A DNA stretch of 45,059 bases from Planctomycetota bacterium. Its GTDB lineage: Bacteria > Planctomycetota > UBA11346. The notes beneath the pieces are model-generated. The model saw only the letters and a program-made list of their open reading frames with translations. It did not search any database and was not told where the DNA came from. Within the stretch, counting starts at the first letter, position 1; each line of letters begins with the position of its first letter. Shown here one piece after another: positions 6,303 through 13,644 of this stretch. The position numbers and the translations under genes are program-made. Location of the stretch: contig REDP01000174.1 of NCBI GenBank assembly GCA_007693455.1, positions 1-45,059 on the forward strand, in the 5' to 3' direction.

Positions 6303-8677
6303 GCTGTCATCCGTATTGCGGGGGTGGAAATAAAAGAGACGTTTGATTGACGATTGGCATCGAGCCAGGTGGAGCCGTGGCCACAGTGGATACGTGCTCC
6401 AGGGAGTGCGTCAGCCATGCTCGAGTGCACAAATGCAGTGAGCTGTTGCTGCTGTTGCAGTGATCCCACAAAAAGGAGGTGCGAGCCATGCACCATGCGT
6501 AGCTGCGGAAGTTGGTCATGTCGCAGAGAGTCTGCGGCACAGCGGGTTATGGCGATGGCAACACGACTGGCCAAAACCGTTTGCAGGCGTTGGCTGGTGG
6601 TGGGAAGCGGGCTGGGGCTTGGCCAGGCGATGGGAAGGCTGCCGTTGAGAACTGCCTGTCGCCAGGCGCTACACTGCGGGAACATCTCTTGGATATTATT
6701 CAGCCACAGTTGTGTCTGTGTGTCTTCAAGCTGGCAGCGTCGAGCAAGGGCATTGCTACGAACGGCATGGAGGTGGCCGAGGAAAAGACATTGCGCTATG
6801 CGTGATTCCTGGGGTCCGATCGTTTCGCAGGGGCGTTGCATAATCAGACTGGCGATCTGCTGCCAGGGATGCGGGCTTGCCAGGAGATCAATCAGGGTTT
6901 GATCCTGTATATCGGCGGCGAGAGCTGCCAATTCAGCATACTCCAAGTGCAGGGAGATGATGTGTTCCTGCGGCGGTGCGCAAAGAAGTTGCGCAATGCT
7001 CGTGTCAATACTGTCGGGTTCGGGGATGGTTCCCATTGTGTGCAGTTGGCAGCGGAGTGTGCCAGTGGTGCGATCCAGGTAATGGCTGCTGTGGAGATGA
7101 GGTTGCTCCGCGTTGAGAAGCTGTCTCAAATCCTTATTGCGAAGCCGTAGTTGTCGCTCTTGAAGGACAAGCCGTACGGCTTCGTGTTGATGCTGCATGG
7201 CTTGCAAGGCGCGGGTGTCGATGCGTGGCCCATGTTGATCATGGTAGGGCGGGGTGATTCCACAGCGATCAAAAAGGAGGTGCCGCAGTGCTTGCGGCCG
7301 TTGTGGATGCCACAATCGATCTCCAGCCAAAGATTGCAGTTCGTGCAAGATTTGCCCGTGCAGCAGTTGTAGCTGTTCGCTGATATGGTGGAGGTGTGTG
7401 CGCTCAATGGCCCAGGATGATTGCTTGGTCAAGTGTAAGAACAGCGGGCGGTAGTGACGATCATAGCGATCGGCAAGTACGGGATGGCTGAGTTGCAGGC
7501 GATGGTGACGCACTGCCATGCCTTCGTAGGTGAGCTGGGTGGAAGTGTCGCCAACGCTTGCGCACCAGGACTGATGGCAATCGTTGAAGATGCTGTGCAG
7601 GGCGGCGGGGAAGTGGTGATCAAGCAAGCGTATGTCTGAGCAGAGAATCCGCCGTTGCGGATCAGTGCGCCATGTATGCAGGAGTGGCAGGGCTTGCTGA
7701 TAATCATGGGGAAGAAGCAGGCGATAGTTGCCGTGGGCATCTTCGAGACGTAGTCCACTTTCCCATGGATATATGGCCAGGGGAGAGTGGGCGCCCTCAA
7801 GCCATTCGACAAGAGGTTTCTGGTCAGAGGCACGCTGCCGCCGAGTGGCGGTAAAACGGGCGCTCGGTAGACCGATGCTGCGCAGCCATTCTTGCATAGC
7901 CACGAGATCCCATTGCTGCGGAAGGGCGAGGTCTTGGAGGGTGCAGGGAAGCTTTACATCACGGCGAATATGCACGAGGGTACGCATCATTTCGGCTCGT
8001 TCACGAAATGCTTCAAGGGCTTGCTGACGCTTGGCGCTAAAGTCTGATTGATACTGGAGGATGGCGTCAAGGCTGCCATATTGGGAGAGAAGTCGACTTG
8101 CGCCAATGCTGCCGATGCCGCGAATGCCAGGAATGTTATCAGCGGTATCTCCTACCATGCACAGCCAATCAATGACCTGCTCGGGCAAAATAGCACGTTC
8201 TTGCCATAATTCCTGTGGTCCTCGCAGGCGCCGACGTAAGGGGTCCCAGGTGCTGATGCTGCTGCTGAGCAGTTGATCAAGGTCCTTATCGCAGGTGATC
8301 ATGCGCACATTCCAGCCCTCTTGGCTGGCCTGCCAGGCAAGGCTGCCGATGGTATCATCGGCTTCCACTGTGGGTAGGCAGAGACATGGAATGGCAAAAT
8401 GCCGAGCCAGTTCAGGGAGGAGGTTGATTTGCAGCCGGAGATCTTCGGGCATGGTTGGCCGTTGGGCCTTGTATGCAGGGAAGCAGTGATGACGGAATGA
8501 CGGGGATGGATGATCCAGCGCCAGCGCCCAGTGGGTGATATCGGTATCGGCTTGGAGGCGGTCAAGGAATTCGGCGAATGCGTAGAGCATACCGATGGCA
8601 TTTCCCCCCGTTCCGTGGATAGCGGGGCGGCCATGATAGAAGCGATGAGCAAAGTAATTACCGTCGATTACCGCCAA
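6299..8677 (-). CDS. PolA-like protein: intact 5'-nuclease domain, degenerate polymerase domain
   Basis: The protein has about 792 residues; E. coli Pol I has 928. The 5'-3' exonuclease (FEN) domain, ~1-290, keeps its metal-site motifs: VIDGN, YKAQRP, VEADDTIG, TCDKDLDQL and GDTADNIPG. The C-terminal half follows the Pol I fold but the catalytic motifs are altered. Motif A (normally DYSQIELR) reads EYAELAAL near 579. Motif B (normally R..K...NFG) reads ESRIAQCLFLG near 625. Motif C (normally VHDE) reads VHGS near 729. It should therefore trim flaps or primers but probably not polymerise. The start is uncertain: a TTG at 8677 has no ribosome site; an in-frame ATT about 54 nt upstream follows AAGGA with 7-nt spacing. 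It is the first gene of the operon with coaE-rho. Confidence 0.85.
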   Translation of the reverse strand: MAVIDGNYFAHRFYHGRPAIHGTGGNAIGMLYAFAEFLDRLQADTDITHWALALDHPSPSFRHHCFPAYKAQRPTMPEDLRLQINLLPELARHFAIPCLCLPTVEADDTIGSLAWQASQEGWNVRMITCDKDLDQLLSSSISTWDPLRRRLRGPQELWQERAILPEQVIDWLCMVGDTADNIPGIRGIGSIGASRLLSQYGSLDAILQYQSDFSAKRQQALEAFRERAEMMRTLVHIRRDVKLPCTLQDLALPQQWDLVAMQEWLRSIGLPSARFTATRRQRASDQKPLVEWLEGAHSPLAIYPWESGLRLEDAHGNYRLLLPHDYQQALPLLHTWRTDPQRRILCSDIRLLDHHFPAALHSIFNDCHQSWCASVGDTSTQLTYEGMAVRHHRLQLSHPVLADRYDRHYRPLFLHLTKQSSWAIERTHLHHISEQLQLLHGQILHELQSLAGDRLWHPQRPQALRHLLFDRCGITPPYHDQHGPRIDTRALQAMQHQHEAVRLVLQERQLRLRNKDLRQLLNAEQPHLHSSHYLDRTTGTLRCQLHTMGTIPEPDSIDTSIAQLLCAPPQEHIISLHLEYAELAALAADIQDQTLIDLLASPHPWQQIASLIMQRPCETIGPQESRIAQCLFLGHLHAVRSNALARRCQLEDTQTQLWLNNIQEMFPQCSAWRQAVLNGSLPIAWPSPSPLPTTSQRLQTVLASRVAIAITRCAADSLRHDQLPQLRMVHGSHLLFVGSLQQQQQLTAFVHSSMADALPGARIHCGHGSTWLDANRQSNVSFISTPAIRMTA

Positions 8678-8979
8678 GCAGGGGGCGATAGAGGGTCGGT
8701 TTAGGGCTGAATAAATAGCAGCATCCTTGCAGAAATAAAACCGGGTTTAGCGCAGTACTCGATGGGATTCGATGTAGCTGATGGCAGGGTTTGAGGGTAG
8801 CGCGGTCTTGGAGAGATGTGACTCAGACATTAATGGCGTTGTCTGTTGCAGCACAGCCGTTAGCAAATACCAATCATGAGAGAGCTGCCTTTGTGGCGTA
8901 CTCTGTAACGATCATTGACTATGCTATTGGGGTCTTGTGGCGTCCGCAAAAAATGCAGCTTTCATGCCATCAGTTGGTC
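8678..8979 (-). other. Long untranslated leader of the polA-like/coaE-rho operon
   Basis: This ~300 nt stretch lies between a good promoter at 8980-9008 and the polA-like start, and no credible gene is in it. Parts of the minus-strand transcript are C-rich and G-poor (for example around 8760-8800), the kind of sequence Rho loads on. Rho autoregulation by early termination in its leader is known in E. coli; a similar role here is inference. A tiny ATG ORF of seven codons (about 8723 to 8700) overlaps the start region of the PolA-like frame. Confidence 0.4.
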
Positions 8980-9008
8980 ATGGTAGCAAAATCATAGGGG
9001 GGTGTCAA
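8980..9008 (-). promoter_or_regulatory. Sigma-70-type promoter for the polA-like/coaE-rho operon
   Basis: On the minus strand a perfect -35 TTGACA (9008-9003) is followed after 17 nt by TACCAT (8985-8980), preceded by TG one base away (extended -10). Transcription would start near 8973 and read toward the polA-like gene. Confidence 0.6.
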
Positions 9009-9071
9009 GGCGCACTTTGTCACCGCGCTTGGCTAAAGATGTCGGGGCAAGAGGGGCCTTTTATGGCGGCC

Positions 9072-9557
9072 TTATTCCCCTCGTGCTGCTGCCTGCAGCG
9101 GTTCAACCCATTGCAGGGCTGCCGCAGGAAGATCTGCTGGCTCGACATCGCCACGCATGCAGGCAAAGGCTTTGCGGAGATGGCTGGCATCTTGGCGGGT
9201 AATGCCCAGGAGCGCTTGGAGTGCGGCATTGTCGGCGCCATCAAAGAGTGCGTCAATGGCTTTACGAAGATCGTGGCCGGCAAACTGGTGGGCTGGGTAA
9301 GGCTTGTCTGACTTGGTGTTGAGGGAGCGTCCCGCACGCATGGAGTTTTTGCCTGCAGTAAGGCTTGCTGGTAGTGAGCCTTGGAGGGAGATGGCCTGAA
9401 TATGGGCGATGTGAATTGCAAGTTGGCCATCATTACTATCAAGCAGCAACCATTGCCGATCACTGGCGATGACGGTGCCGCGAATCCATCCTCCATTGCT
9501 GAGGCTGACTGCCAGCGACGCCCCATCGATAATATATTGAGACCACAGATCTGCCAT
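9072..9557 (-). CDS. Hypothetical protein with Sm/Hfq-like N-terminal region
   Basis: The protein has 161 residues. Residues ~8-55 (SLAVSLSNGGWIRGTVIASD, then WLLLD and IAHIQAISL) have the spacing of an Sm1-type beta barrel: a V-x-L-x-x-G-x-x-x-x-G-x-V strand pair, then an aspartate and a later hydrophobic strand. A Lys/Ser-rich linker follows. A helical C-terminal region (~95-161) contains a DLRKAIDALFDGADNAAL segment. No signal peptide. The ATG at 9557 has no strong ribosome site, and the codon usage resembles the neighbours. It lies downstream of repeat copy 2 and upstream of the polA-like promoter. The Sm-like reading is tentative; the alternative is an unrelated small beta-barrel such as a ribosome- or membrane-associated Sm-fold protein. 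Confidence 0.55.
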   Translation of the reverse strand: MADLWSQYIIDGASLAVSLSNGGWIRGTVIASDRQWLLLDSNDGQLAIHIAHIQAISLQGSLPASLTAGKNSMRAGRSLNTKSDKPYPAHQFAGHDLRKAIDALFDGADNAALQALLGITRQDASHLRKAFACMRGDVEPADLPAAALQWVEPLQAAARGE

Positions 9558-9611
9558 TGATGTATCTTGAAAGCTTCTTGATTATGAGCAAGGAACGTGC
9601 TGTGCAGCTTG

Positions 9612-9752
9612 CAGGGCGGCTCAAAGCTCGCCCCCGGGATCGCCGATCCCCTGATCGGCCTGCGAAAACGCCCTGAATAGGGCGCTTTTTGCGTGAGGAG
9701 CATGTCCCGCGAAGCGGGTAATCTTTTTTCTGACAAGCTTTGCGTGGCCCTA
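9612..9752 (+). repeat. Structured intergenic repeat (MITE-like), copy 2
   Basis: It has the same architecture as copy 1: left end GGGCGGCTCAAAGCTCGCC, right end CAAGCTTTGCGTGGCCC, arm A 9642-9659 (GCCGATC/GATCGGC), arm B with CGCCC pairing to GGGCG and a T5 run, and arm C extended to CCCGC-GAA-GCGGG. Flanks GTGCAGCTTG (9602-9611) and GTGCAGGCTG (9753-9762) match at 8 of 10 positions in direct orientation, consistent with an aged target-site duplication. It lies between the hsp20 pair and the Sm-like gene. Confidence 0.88.
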
Positions 9753-9838
9753 GTGCAGGCTGTTTTTGCCAGGAGCAAGCGCACGCAGCTCCGTCCCTGG
9801 GATGAAGACTGCCTAGAGACGGGGCTGCTGCGAGAGCA

Positions 9839-10213
9839 TTATTGAATGCTGATTTTCTGAGGGGATTTGTCCGCTGACTTGGCAATGCGCAGTTGCAGGA
9901 TGCCATCCTCATATTGTGCTGATATCTGCTGAGGATCGCAGTCATCACTGAGTTGGAATGAGCGCTGCCAGCGCTGATGAGCAAATTCCTCAAGCAAGGG
10001 CCGGCCCTTTTCTGGTGATAATGCCACATCTGCACTGACGCTGAGTATTCCGCGGTGGTGTTCCACCTGGATGGCATCTCGATGCGCGCCAGGTAGGGCT
10101 ATATGTATGTGGTAATGGTCATCGTGGGCAGCAATATCCGCCATGGGTGTTAGGGTAATATCTGGACGGGGCTGCTTGCTGATGGCTGGAGATGAAGAAT
10201 GGGTCGTGGTCAT
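9839..10213 (-). CDS. Small heat-shock protein (Hsp20/alpha-crystallin family), second of pair
   Basis: The protein has 124 residues. The alpha-crystallin domain covers ~25-115: IAAHDDHYHIHIALPGAHRD, then IQVEHHRGILSVSAD, and near the end ISAQYEDGILQLRIAKS, the conserved A-x-x-x-x-G-x-L-x-I/V signature (here Y-E-D-G-I-L-Q-L). Hsp20 proteins are ATP-independent holdases that bind unfolding proteins in the cytoplasm. The ATG at 10213 has AAGGAG about 8 nt upstream; a longer open frame to 10519 is only overlap with the upstream gene. It follows the first hsp20 by 45 nt and is almost certainly co-transcribed. The two differ enough that they may form mixed oligomers. Confidence 0.9.
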   Translation of the reverse strand: MTTTHSSSPAISKQPRPDITLTPMADIAAHDDHYHIHIALPGAHRDAIQVEHHRGILSVSADVALSPEKGRPLLEEFAHQRWQRSFQLSDDCDPQQISAQYEDGILQLRIAKSADKSPQKISIQ

Positions 10214-10259
10214 GCTTGTACTCCTTATCGGTAAGTAGATACGAAATCGAGAAAATAGT

Positions 10260-10700
10260 TCATGCGATAGCGATGCGTCGCGGTTGCTCTGCCTTCGGTT
10301 TGGCCACAGCCACGCACAGCACCCCATTTTCATGTCGTGCCTCGGTGTGTTCTCCATCAATGGAGAAGGGGAGTTGGATACGCCGCATGAAGGGGCCACG
10401 CGCAATCTCTTGGCGCAGCATGTGTGGCTGTGTGGCTTCACTGCTGTCTGCTGCGGCTTGCTCTGGTTCACCGCGGATAATGAGGGTATCGCGTTCGGCT
10501 TCCACGTGGAGCTGTTCACGACGATAGCCAGGCACAGCCAGTTGCACTACTGCTCCATGGTCGTTGATGTAGACATTGGCTTGCGGGCCATCGTGGCTGC
10601 CTTCAAACCAATGGCCAACCTCATCCATAAGGCGGGCAAAGTTGCTCAAGCGGCGCAGTGAGCGCACCGGAGCATCGAGTTCAAAGAATGGGGTAAACAT
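10260..10700 (-). CDS. Small heat-shock protein (Hsp20/alpha-crystallin family), first of pair
   Basis: The protein has 146 residues with the usual layout: an aromatic N-terminal arm (FTPFFELDAPVRSLRRL), alpha-crystallin domain ~40-135 starting ANVYINDHGAVVQLAVPGY, a FMRRIQLP strand, the signature EARHENGVLCVAVAK, and a short tail with an I-A-I-A element resembling the I-x-I/V motif that links oligomers. The start ATG at 10700 has a very strong AAAGGAGGA site. A near-consensus -24/-12 promoter lies ~55-70 nt upstream, and no CIRCE element is seen. It leads the operon with the second hsp20. Confidence 0.95.
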   Translation of the reverse strand: MFTPFFELDAPVRSLRRLSNFARLMDEVGHWFEGSHDGPQANVYINDHGAVVQLAVPGYRREQLHVEAERDTLIIRGEPEQAAADSSEATQPHMLRQEIARGPFMRRIQLPFSIDGEHTEARHENGVLCVAVAKPKAEQPRRIAIA

Positions 10701-10753
10701 GGCAATCCTCCTTTCTTGTCAGGGTGATCGAGATCCTGTCGTTGGAGGGGCAT

Positions 10754-10769
10754 TGCCAAAGCTGTGCCA
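10754..10769 (-). promoter_or_regulatory. Sigma-54-type (-24/-12) promoter upstream of hsp20
   Basis: The minus strand reads TGGCACAGCTTTGGCA. Compared with the consensus TGGCACR-N4-TTGCW only one constrained base differs (T to G), and GG and GC have the required 10-nt spacing. Predicted transcription start is near 10742, ~40 nt before the hsp20 ATG. No enhancer-binding site was identified. Confidence 0.5.
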
Positions 10770-10891
10770 ATGGGCCGAGCTTCTCGGTGCGTATGGAAGT
10801 CATTGTTGCTGATGGATTTAGAGGTGGCGATTGACGACATCTAATTCACATGGTGTCAAATCGACTCAATTACGCATATCATACGGACTAT

Positions 10892-10911
10892 TTGACGCAT
10901 CTATGCGTCAA
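10892..10911 (-). terminator. Perfect inverted repeat overlapping the cheA stop codon
   Basis: TTGACGCAT and ATGCGTCAA (9 bp each, 2-nt centre) overlap the last codons and TAG of cheA. On the minus strand it is followed by ATAG, not a T run. It could end cheA transcription or be a regulator site before the hsp20 promoter region. Confidence 0.4.
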
Positions 10912-12709
10912 GGAGGTGCTCAAGATCCAGGATGAGCGCCAGCGATCCATCACCCTGCATGGCTACTCCCTGGAAGGGGTGGTTATGCTCACCTGGGAGC
11001 ACCAAGGGCAATTTAACCATTTGTTTGATGCCCACGACTTCATCCACTAATAGGGCATAATGACGTCGTTTGATTGCAGTGGAAACGGCCACGCTTGCCT
11101 GCTGTTGTGGGTTGAGGCCAAGGACGCGGGCAATGTCGACGACGACTAGGCTTTGACCGCGTCGATCAATAATATCCACTCCAGACGGCGTGCGAGTGAC
11201 CTTCCCCTGGGCATGGAAGGTTTCCAGAATGCTGTCGAGATCGAGGATGAACAGTTCATTCTGGCAGCGGACAAAGTACCCCATGCCGATTTGGGTGGTA
11301 ACGCTTTTGGGGAGAGAAATGGCGAAAATGGTGCCCACGCCACGTTGGGTGTCGACGCTAATTTTCCCGCCTGCATTTTCGATGGATCGTTTGACCACAT
11401 CCATGCCCACGCCACGGCCAGAGATATCGCTGACTTCCTGGGCGGTGGAGACCCCAGCGGCAAAGATGCATTCAATTAAGGCGTGGGAATCAAGGCGTTC
11501 ATCTGGTGCAATAATGCCCAGGTCGCGAGCCTTTTCAGCAATGCGGTCACTGTCAATGCCAGCGCCATCATCCTGCAGGGTGAGCTGTATCCACTCGGCG
11601 TCTTCGCTAATACCGATGGTGATGGTGCCTTGTTCAGGTTTACCAGCCGCAAGGCGTTGCTGAGGAGTTTCGATGCCATGGTCGGCCGCATTGCGCACCA
11701 TATGAACCAAGGGGGCGTCAAGGAGATCGAGGTAGCCTTTGTCAATTTCCGTGTCATCGCCATTAATGACCACTTGGATCTGCTTATTTTTTACCTGGGC
11801 GACATCGCGAACGATTTTAGGTACCTTGCGCAGGAGTTGTCGCGCCGCCACCTTGCGGATGCTCATAATAGCTGATTGTAGCTGGCCGCTCAGGCTTTGG
11901 AATGTGCCCGTGACTTGGGAGAGCCCGTGGGTAAACTCGCGGTGTTGATCGTTGGCTTCAAGACGGCGTAAAAAGTGGGTGAACATATCACCGATAACCA
12001 CTAATTCTCCAACATAGCCAAGGAAGGCATCAATGCGCTCCTCGTCAATGCGCATAACACGGCGTTCAGTGGCAGGGGCTGCCACTGCTTTATCGCCATC
12101 AGCATTAGCGTTGGCGGGAGTGGTCTGGCCTGCTGCCTGGGTCGGGTCGGAGGATTCTTGAGGTACTGCGCCCGAGGAGGTGGAGGGGTGCTTTTGGGCG
12201 ATGGCATCCAGTAAGGCTTCGACCGAGGAGCGGGCAGGTTCTGGAATGTCGGGGAGGTGGCCGCGTACTGTCTCGGCAGCTTTCTGCAGGGGGGCACTGT
12301 CGTCGGTATGGGATGTTTCCTCAAGCTCGGCCAGAAAACCGGCAAGATCGGCGGGGTCCTGTTGCCCTGGGCCGCTAACGGCGTTTTGCACCATGGATGA
12401 CAAAAGGTCGATGCCGCGCAAGATGAGCGATGACAGTTTGGTGCTGAAGCCCCGTTGTCCTTTGCGGAGGTCATCAAGGACATTTTCCAGCTTGTGGGCA
12501 GTCGACTGGATGCGATCGAGGCCAAAGAAACTACTGTTTCCCTTGATTGAGTGCACGGTGCGAAATATCGCCCCCAGAATTTCTCGCTGCGCGTCACTGT
12601 CGCCGGCCTGTTCGCAGGCGATGACTTGTTCGCTCACATCGGCAAGTAGCTCGGTGCTTTCGCTGACAAACTCAGCCAGCAGTTCGGGATCTTCCATAAA
12701 GTCACTCAT
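10901..12709 (-). CDS. cheA: CheA-type chemotaxis/signalling histidine kinase
   Basis: The protein has 602 residues. The HPt domain (~1-105) has the phosphorylatable His53 in FRTVHSIKGNSSFFG. A Pro/Ala/Asp-rich linker (~130-215) occupies the place of the usual P2 domain, which seems absent. The dimerisation helices (~215-285) are followed by the HATPase domain: N box LVHMVRNAADHGIE, G1 DDGAGID, and the G2 region SGRGVGMDVVKRSIENAGG. The CheW-like P5 domain (~455-600) ends DGSLALILDLEHLLDA. CheA autophosphorylates at the HPt His using ATP and passes phosphate to response regulators. It is translationally coupled (ATGA) to the upstream single-domain regulator; no cheW, cheR, cheB or receptor gene is in the window. 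It may control chemotaxis, type IV pili or another output. Confidence 0.93.
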   Translation of the reverse strand: MSDFMEDPELLAEFVSESTELLADVSEQVIACEQAGDSDAQREILGAIFRTVHSIKGNSSFFGLDRIQSTAHKLENVLDDLRKGQRGFSTKLSSLILRGIDLLSSMVQNAVSGPGQQDPADLAGFLAELEETSHTDDSAPLQKAAETVRGHLPDIPEPARSSVEALLDAIAQKHPSTSSGAVPQESSDPTQAAGQTTPANANADGDKAVAAPATERRVMRIDEERIDAFLGYVGELVVIGDMFTHFLRRLEANDQHREFTHGLSQVTGTFQSLSGQLQSAIMSIRKVAARQLLRKVPKIVRDVAQVKNKQIQVVINGDDTEIDKGYLDLLDAPLVHMVRNAADHGIETPQQRLAAGKPEQGTITIGISEDAEWIQLTLQDDGAGIDSDRIAEKARDLGIIAPDERLDSHALIECIFAAGVSTAQEVSDISGRGVGMDVVKRSIENAGGKISVDTQRGVGTIFAISLPKSVTTQIGMGYFVRCQNELFILDLDSILETFHAQGKVTRTPSGVDIIDRRGQSLVVVDIARVLGLNPQQQASVAVSTAIKRRHYALLVDEVVGIKQMVKLPLVLPGEHNHPFQGVAMQGDGSLALILDLEHLLDA

Positions 12710-13176
12710 GCCGATGCATCGCCTTTGCTACTGCGATGCTGGCGGCTGAGTCGCACCAAGTGTTGCAGTTGGCGGCGACGATGGACGACCAGTTGCTTGG
12801 CGATTTCTACGGCCTGGAGCAGTTGCGTGCCATCGGCAAGCGGCTTAGTGCAGAAGGCTAGAGCTCCTTGTCGTAAGCAATCAAGCATGGTCAACATGGT
12901 CGTTGATCCAGTGAGCACAATCATCGGCACTAAGGGGTGGTATTCGGCCATATAGCTCAGGAGTTTATGGCCATCCATCCCATCCATTTGGAGATCAGTA
13001 ATAATGATGTCAATGCGCTGTGCGGTAAAGGCGGCGATGGCCTCTTGGCCATTATCGGCGGTATGTAAAGAGAACTCCTGAGTTTTCTTTAAGAGCGCAT
13101 GGACGAAGATCTGTGTTGGATGATCATCTTCAACAATTAACAGTTGTAATGGTGTCGAGTCTCGAGTTTCAGCCAT
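12706..13176 (-). CDS. Single-domain response regulator (REC)
   Basis: The protein has 156 residues. The receiver domain (~10-125) has the acidic pocket VEDD (16-18), phospho-acceptor Asp61 in ITDLQMDGMDG, Thr89 in VLTGS, and Lys111 in CTKPL. The remaining ~35 residues are a basic Arg/Gln/His-rich tail (VVHRRRQLQHLVRLSRQHRS) with no recognised output domain. Its stop overlaps the cheA start, so it is the obvious phospho-partner of that kinase. The basic tail could bind nucleic acid or simply be a helix extension. The ribosome site is weak. The promoter region abuts repeat copy 3. Confidence 0.9.
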   Translation of the reverse strand: MAETRDSTPLQLLIVEDDHPTQIFVHALLKKTQEFSLHTADNGQEAIAAFTAQRIDIIITDLQMDGMDGHKLLSYMAEYHPLVPMIVLTGSTTMLTMLDCLRQGALAFCTKPLADGTQLLQAVEIAKQLVVHRRRQLQHLVRLSRQHRSSKGDASA

Positions 13177-13232
13177 AAATGAAGACTAAGTCCTAGTTGC
13201 GGTCAGCCAAGAGAAAAAGGCCATATGATTCA

Positions 13233-13382
13233 GGCCGACTCAAAGCTCGCCATAGGGAAGGAGTGCCCGCTTTGCGGGGCATACTTTTCGTGCAGAAAGC
13301 CCCCGTTAAGGGCTTTTTCTGCTGGTCGATCAGGAAACCGGCGGTCCTGGGGGTAAGCTTTGCGCCGCTCGGGGCGGTGACG
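13233..13382 (-). repeat. Structured intergenic repeat (MITE-like), copy 3, inverted
   Basis: Read on the minus strand it has the same ends and arms as copies 1 and 2: GGCGCAAAGCTTACCCCC at the left, arm A with G.T pairs, arm B rewritten as GCAGAAAAAGCCC pairing with GGGGGCTTTCTGC, arm C lengthened to TGCCCCGC-AAA-GCGGGCA, and right end GGCGAGCTTTGAGTCGGCC. The base changes in arms B and C keep pairing, i.e. they covary. GATTCA flanks it on both sides (13227-13232 and 13383-13388). It lies between the divergent response-regulator and speD genes. Confidence 0.85.
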
Positions 13383-13461
13383 GATTCACGATGATGGAAG
13401 AGATGCGCCTGCAGTCACGATGGGCGTAGTCCTCAATCAACAGGCAAGCACATGGGGCAGT

Positions 13462-13503
13462 CTTAGAACTGTCTAAGCTGTCATTGCGCGAGGCGTCTCG
13501 CGC
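13462..13503 (+). promoter_or_regulatory. Two perfect hairpins upstream of speD
   Basis: CTTAGA-ACTG-TCTAAG (13462-13477) and GCGCGAG-GCGT-CTCGCGC (13486-13503) form consecutive stems ~140-180 nt before the speD ATG. They may be leader RNA structures or operators. I do not recognise a SAM or polyamine riboswitch. Confidence 0.4.
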
Positions 13504-13531
13504 GGTTGCAGGGTGTCTTCATCTTTATCTT

Positions 13532-13555
13532 CATGGTATTTCCCGCATGGTATTT
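13532..13555 (+). repeat. Short direct repeat upstream of speD
   Basis: CATGGTATTT occurs at 13532-13541 and 13546-13555, a 14-nt period, ~90 nt before the speD start. It could be a regulator site or chance. Confidence 0.4.
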
Positions 13556-13644
13556 ATGCTGGAATCAGGCAGGAGCGCACTAGCATGCGCGCTCGCGTTG
13601 GTGATGCATACGGTTGCTATGCCGTTGGACGGGTAGGAGACACT

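Noticed and set aside
9020-9784. 254-residue minus-strand ORF across repeat copy 2
   Set aside because: It runs through the repeat element and the more plausible 161-residue Sm-like ORF in another frame; its composition (Ser/Pro/Ala rich, no domain) looks like a shadow.
10701-10900. CIRCE (HrcA) operator upstream of hsp20
   Set aside because: No TTAGCACTC-N9-GAGTGCTAA-like sequence is present; the 9-bp inverted repeat at 10892-10911 differs in sequence and spacing.
13486-13503. Perfect hairpin as a speD-independent terminator
   Set aside because: No T run follows and no plus-strand gene precedes it; treated as a leader element instead.
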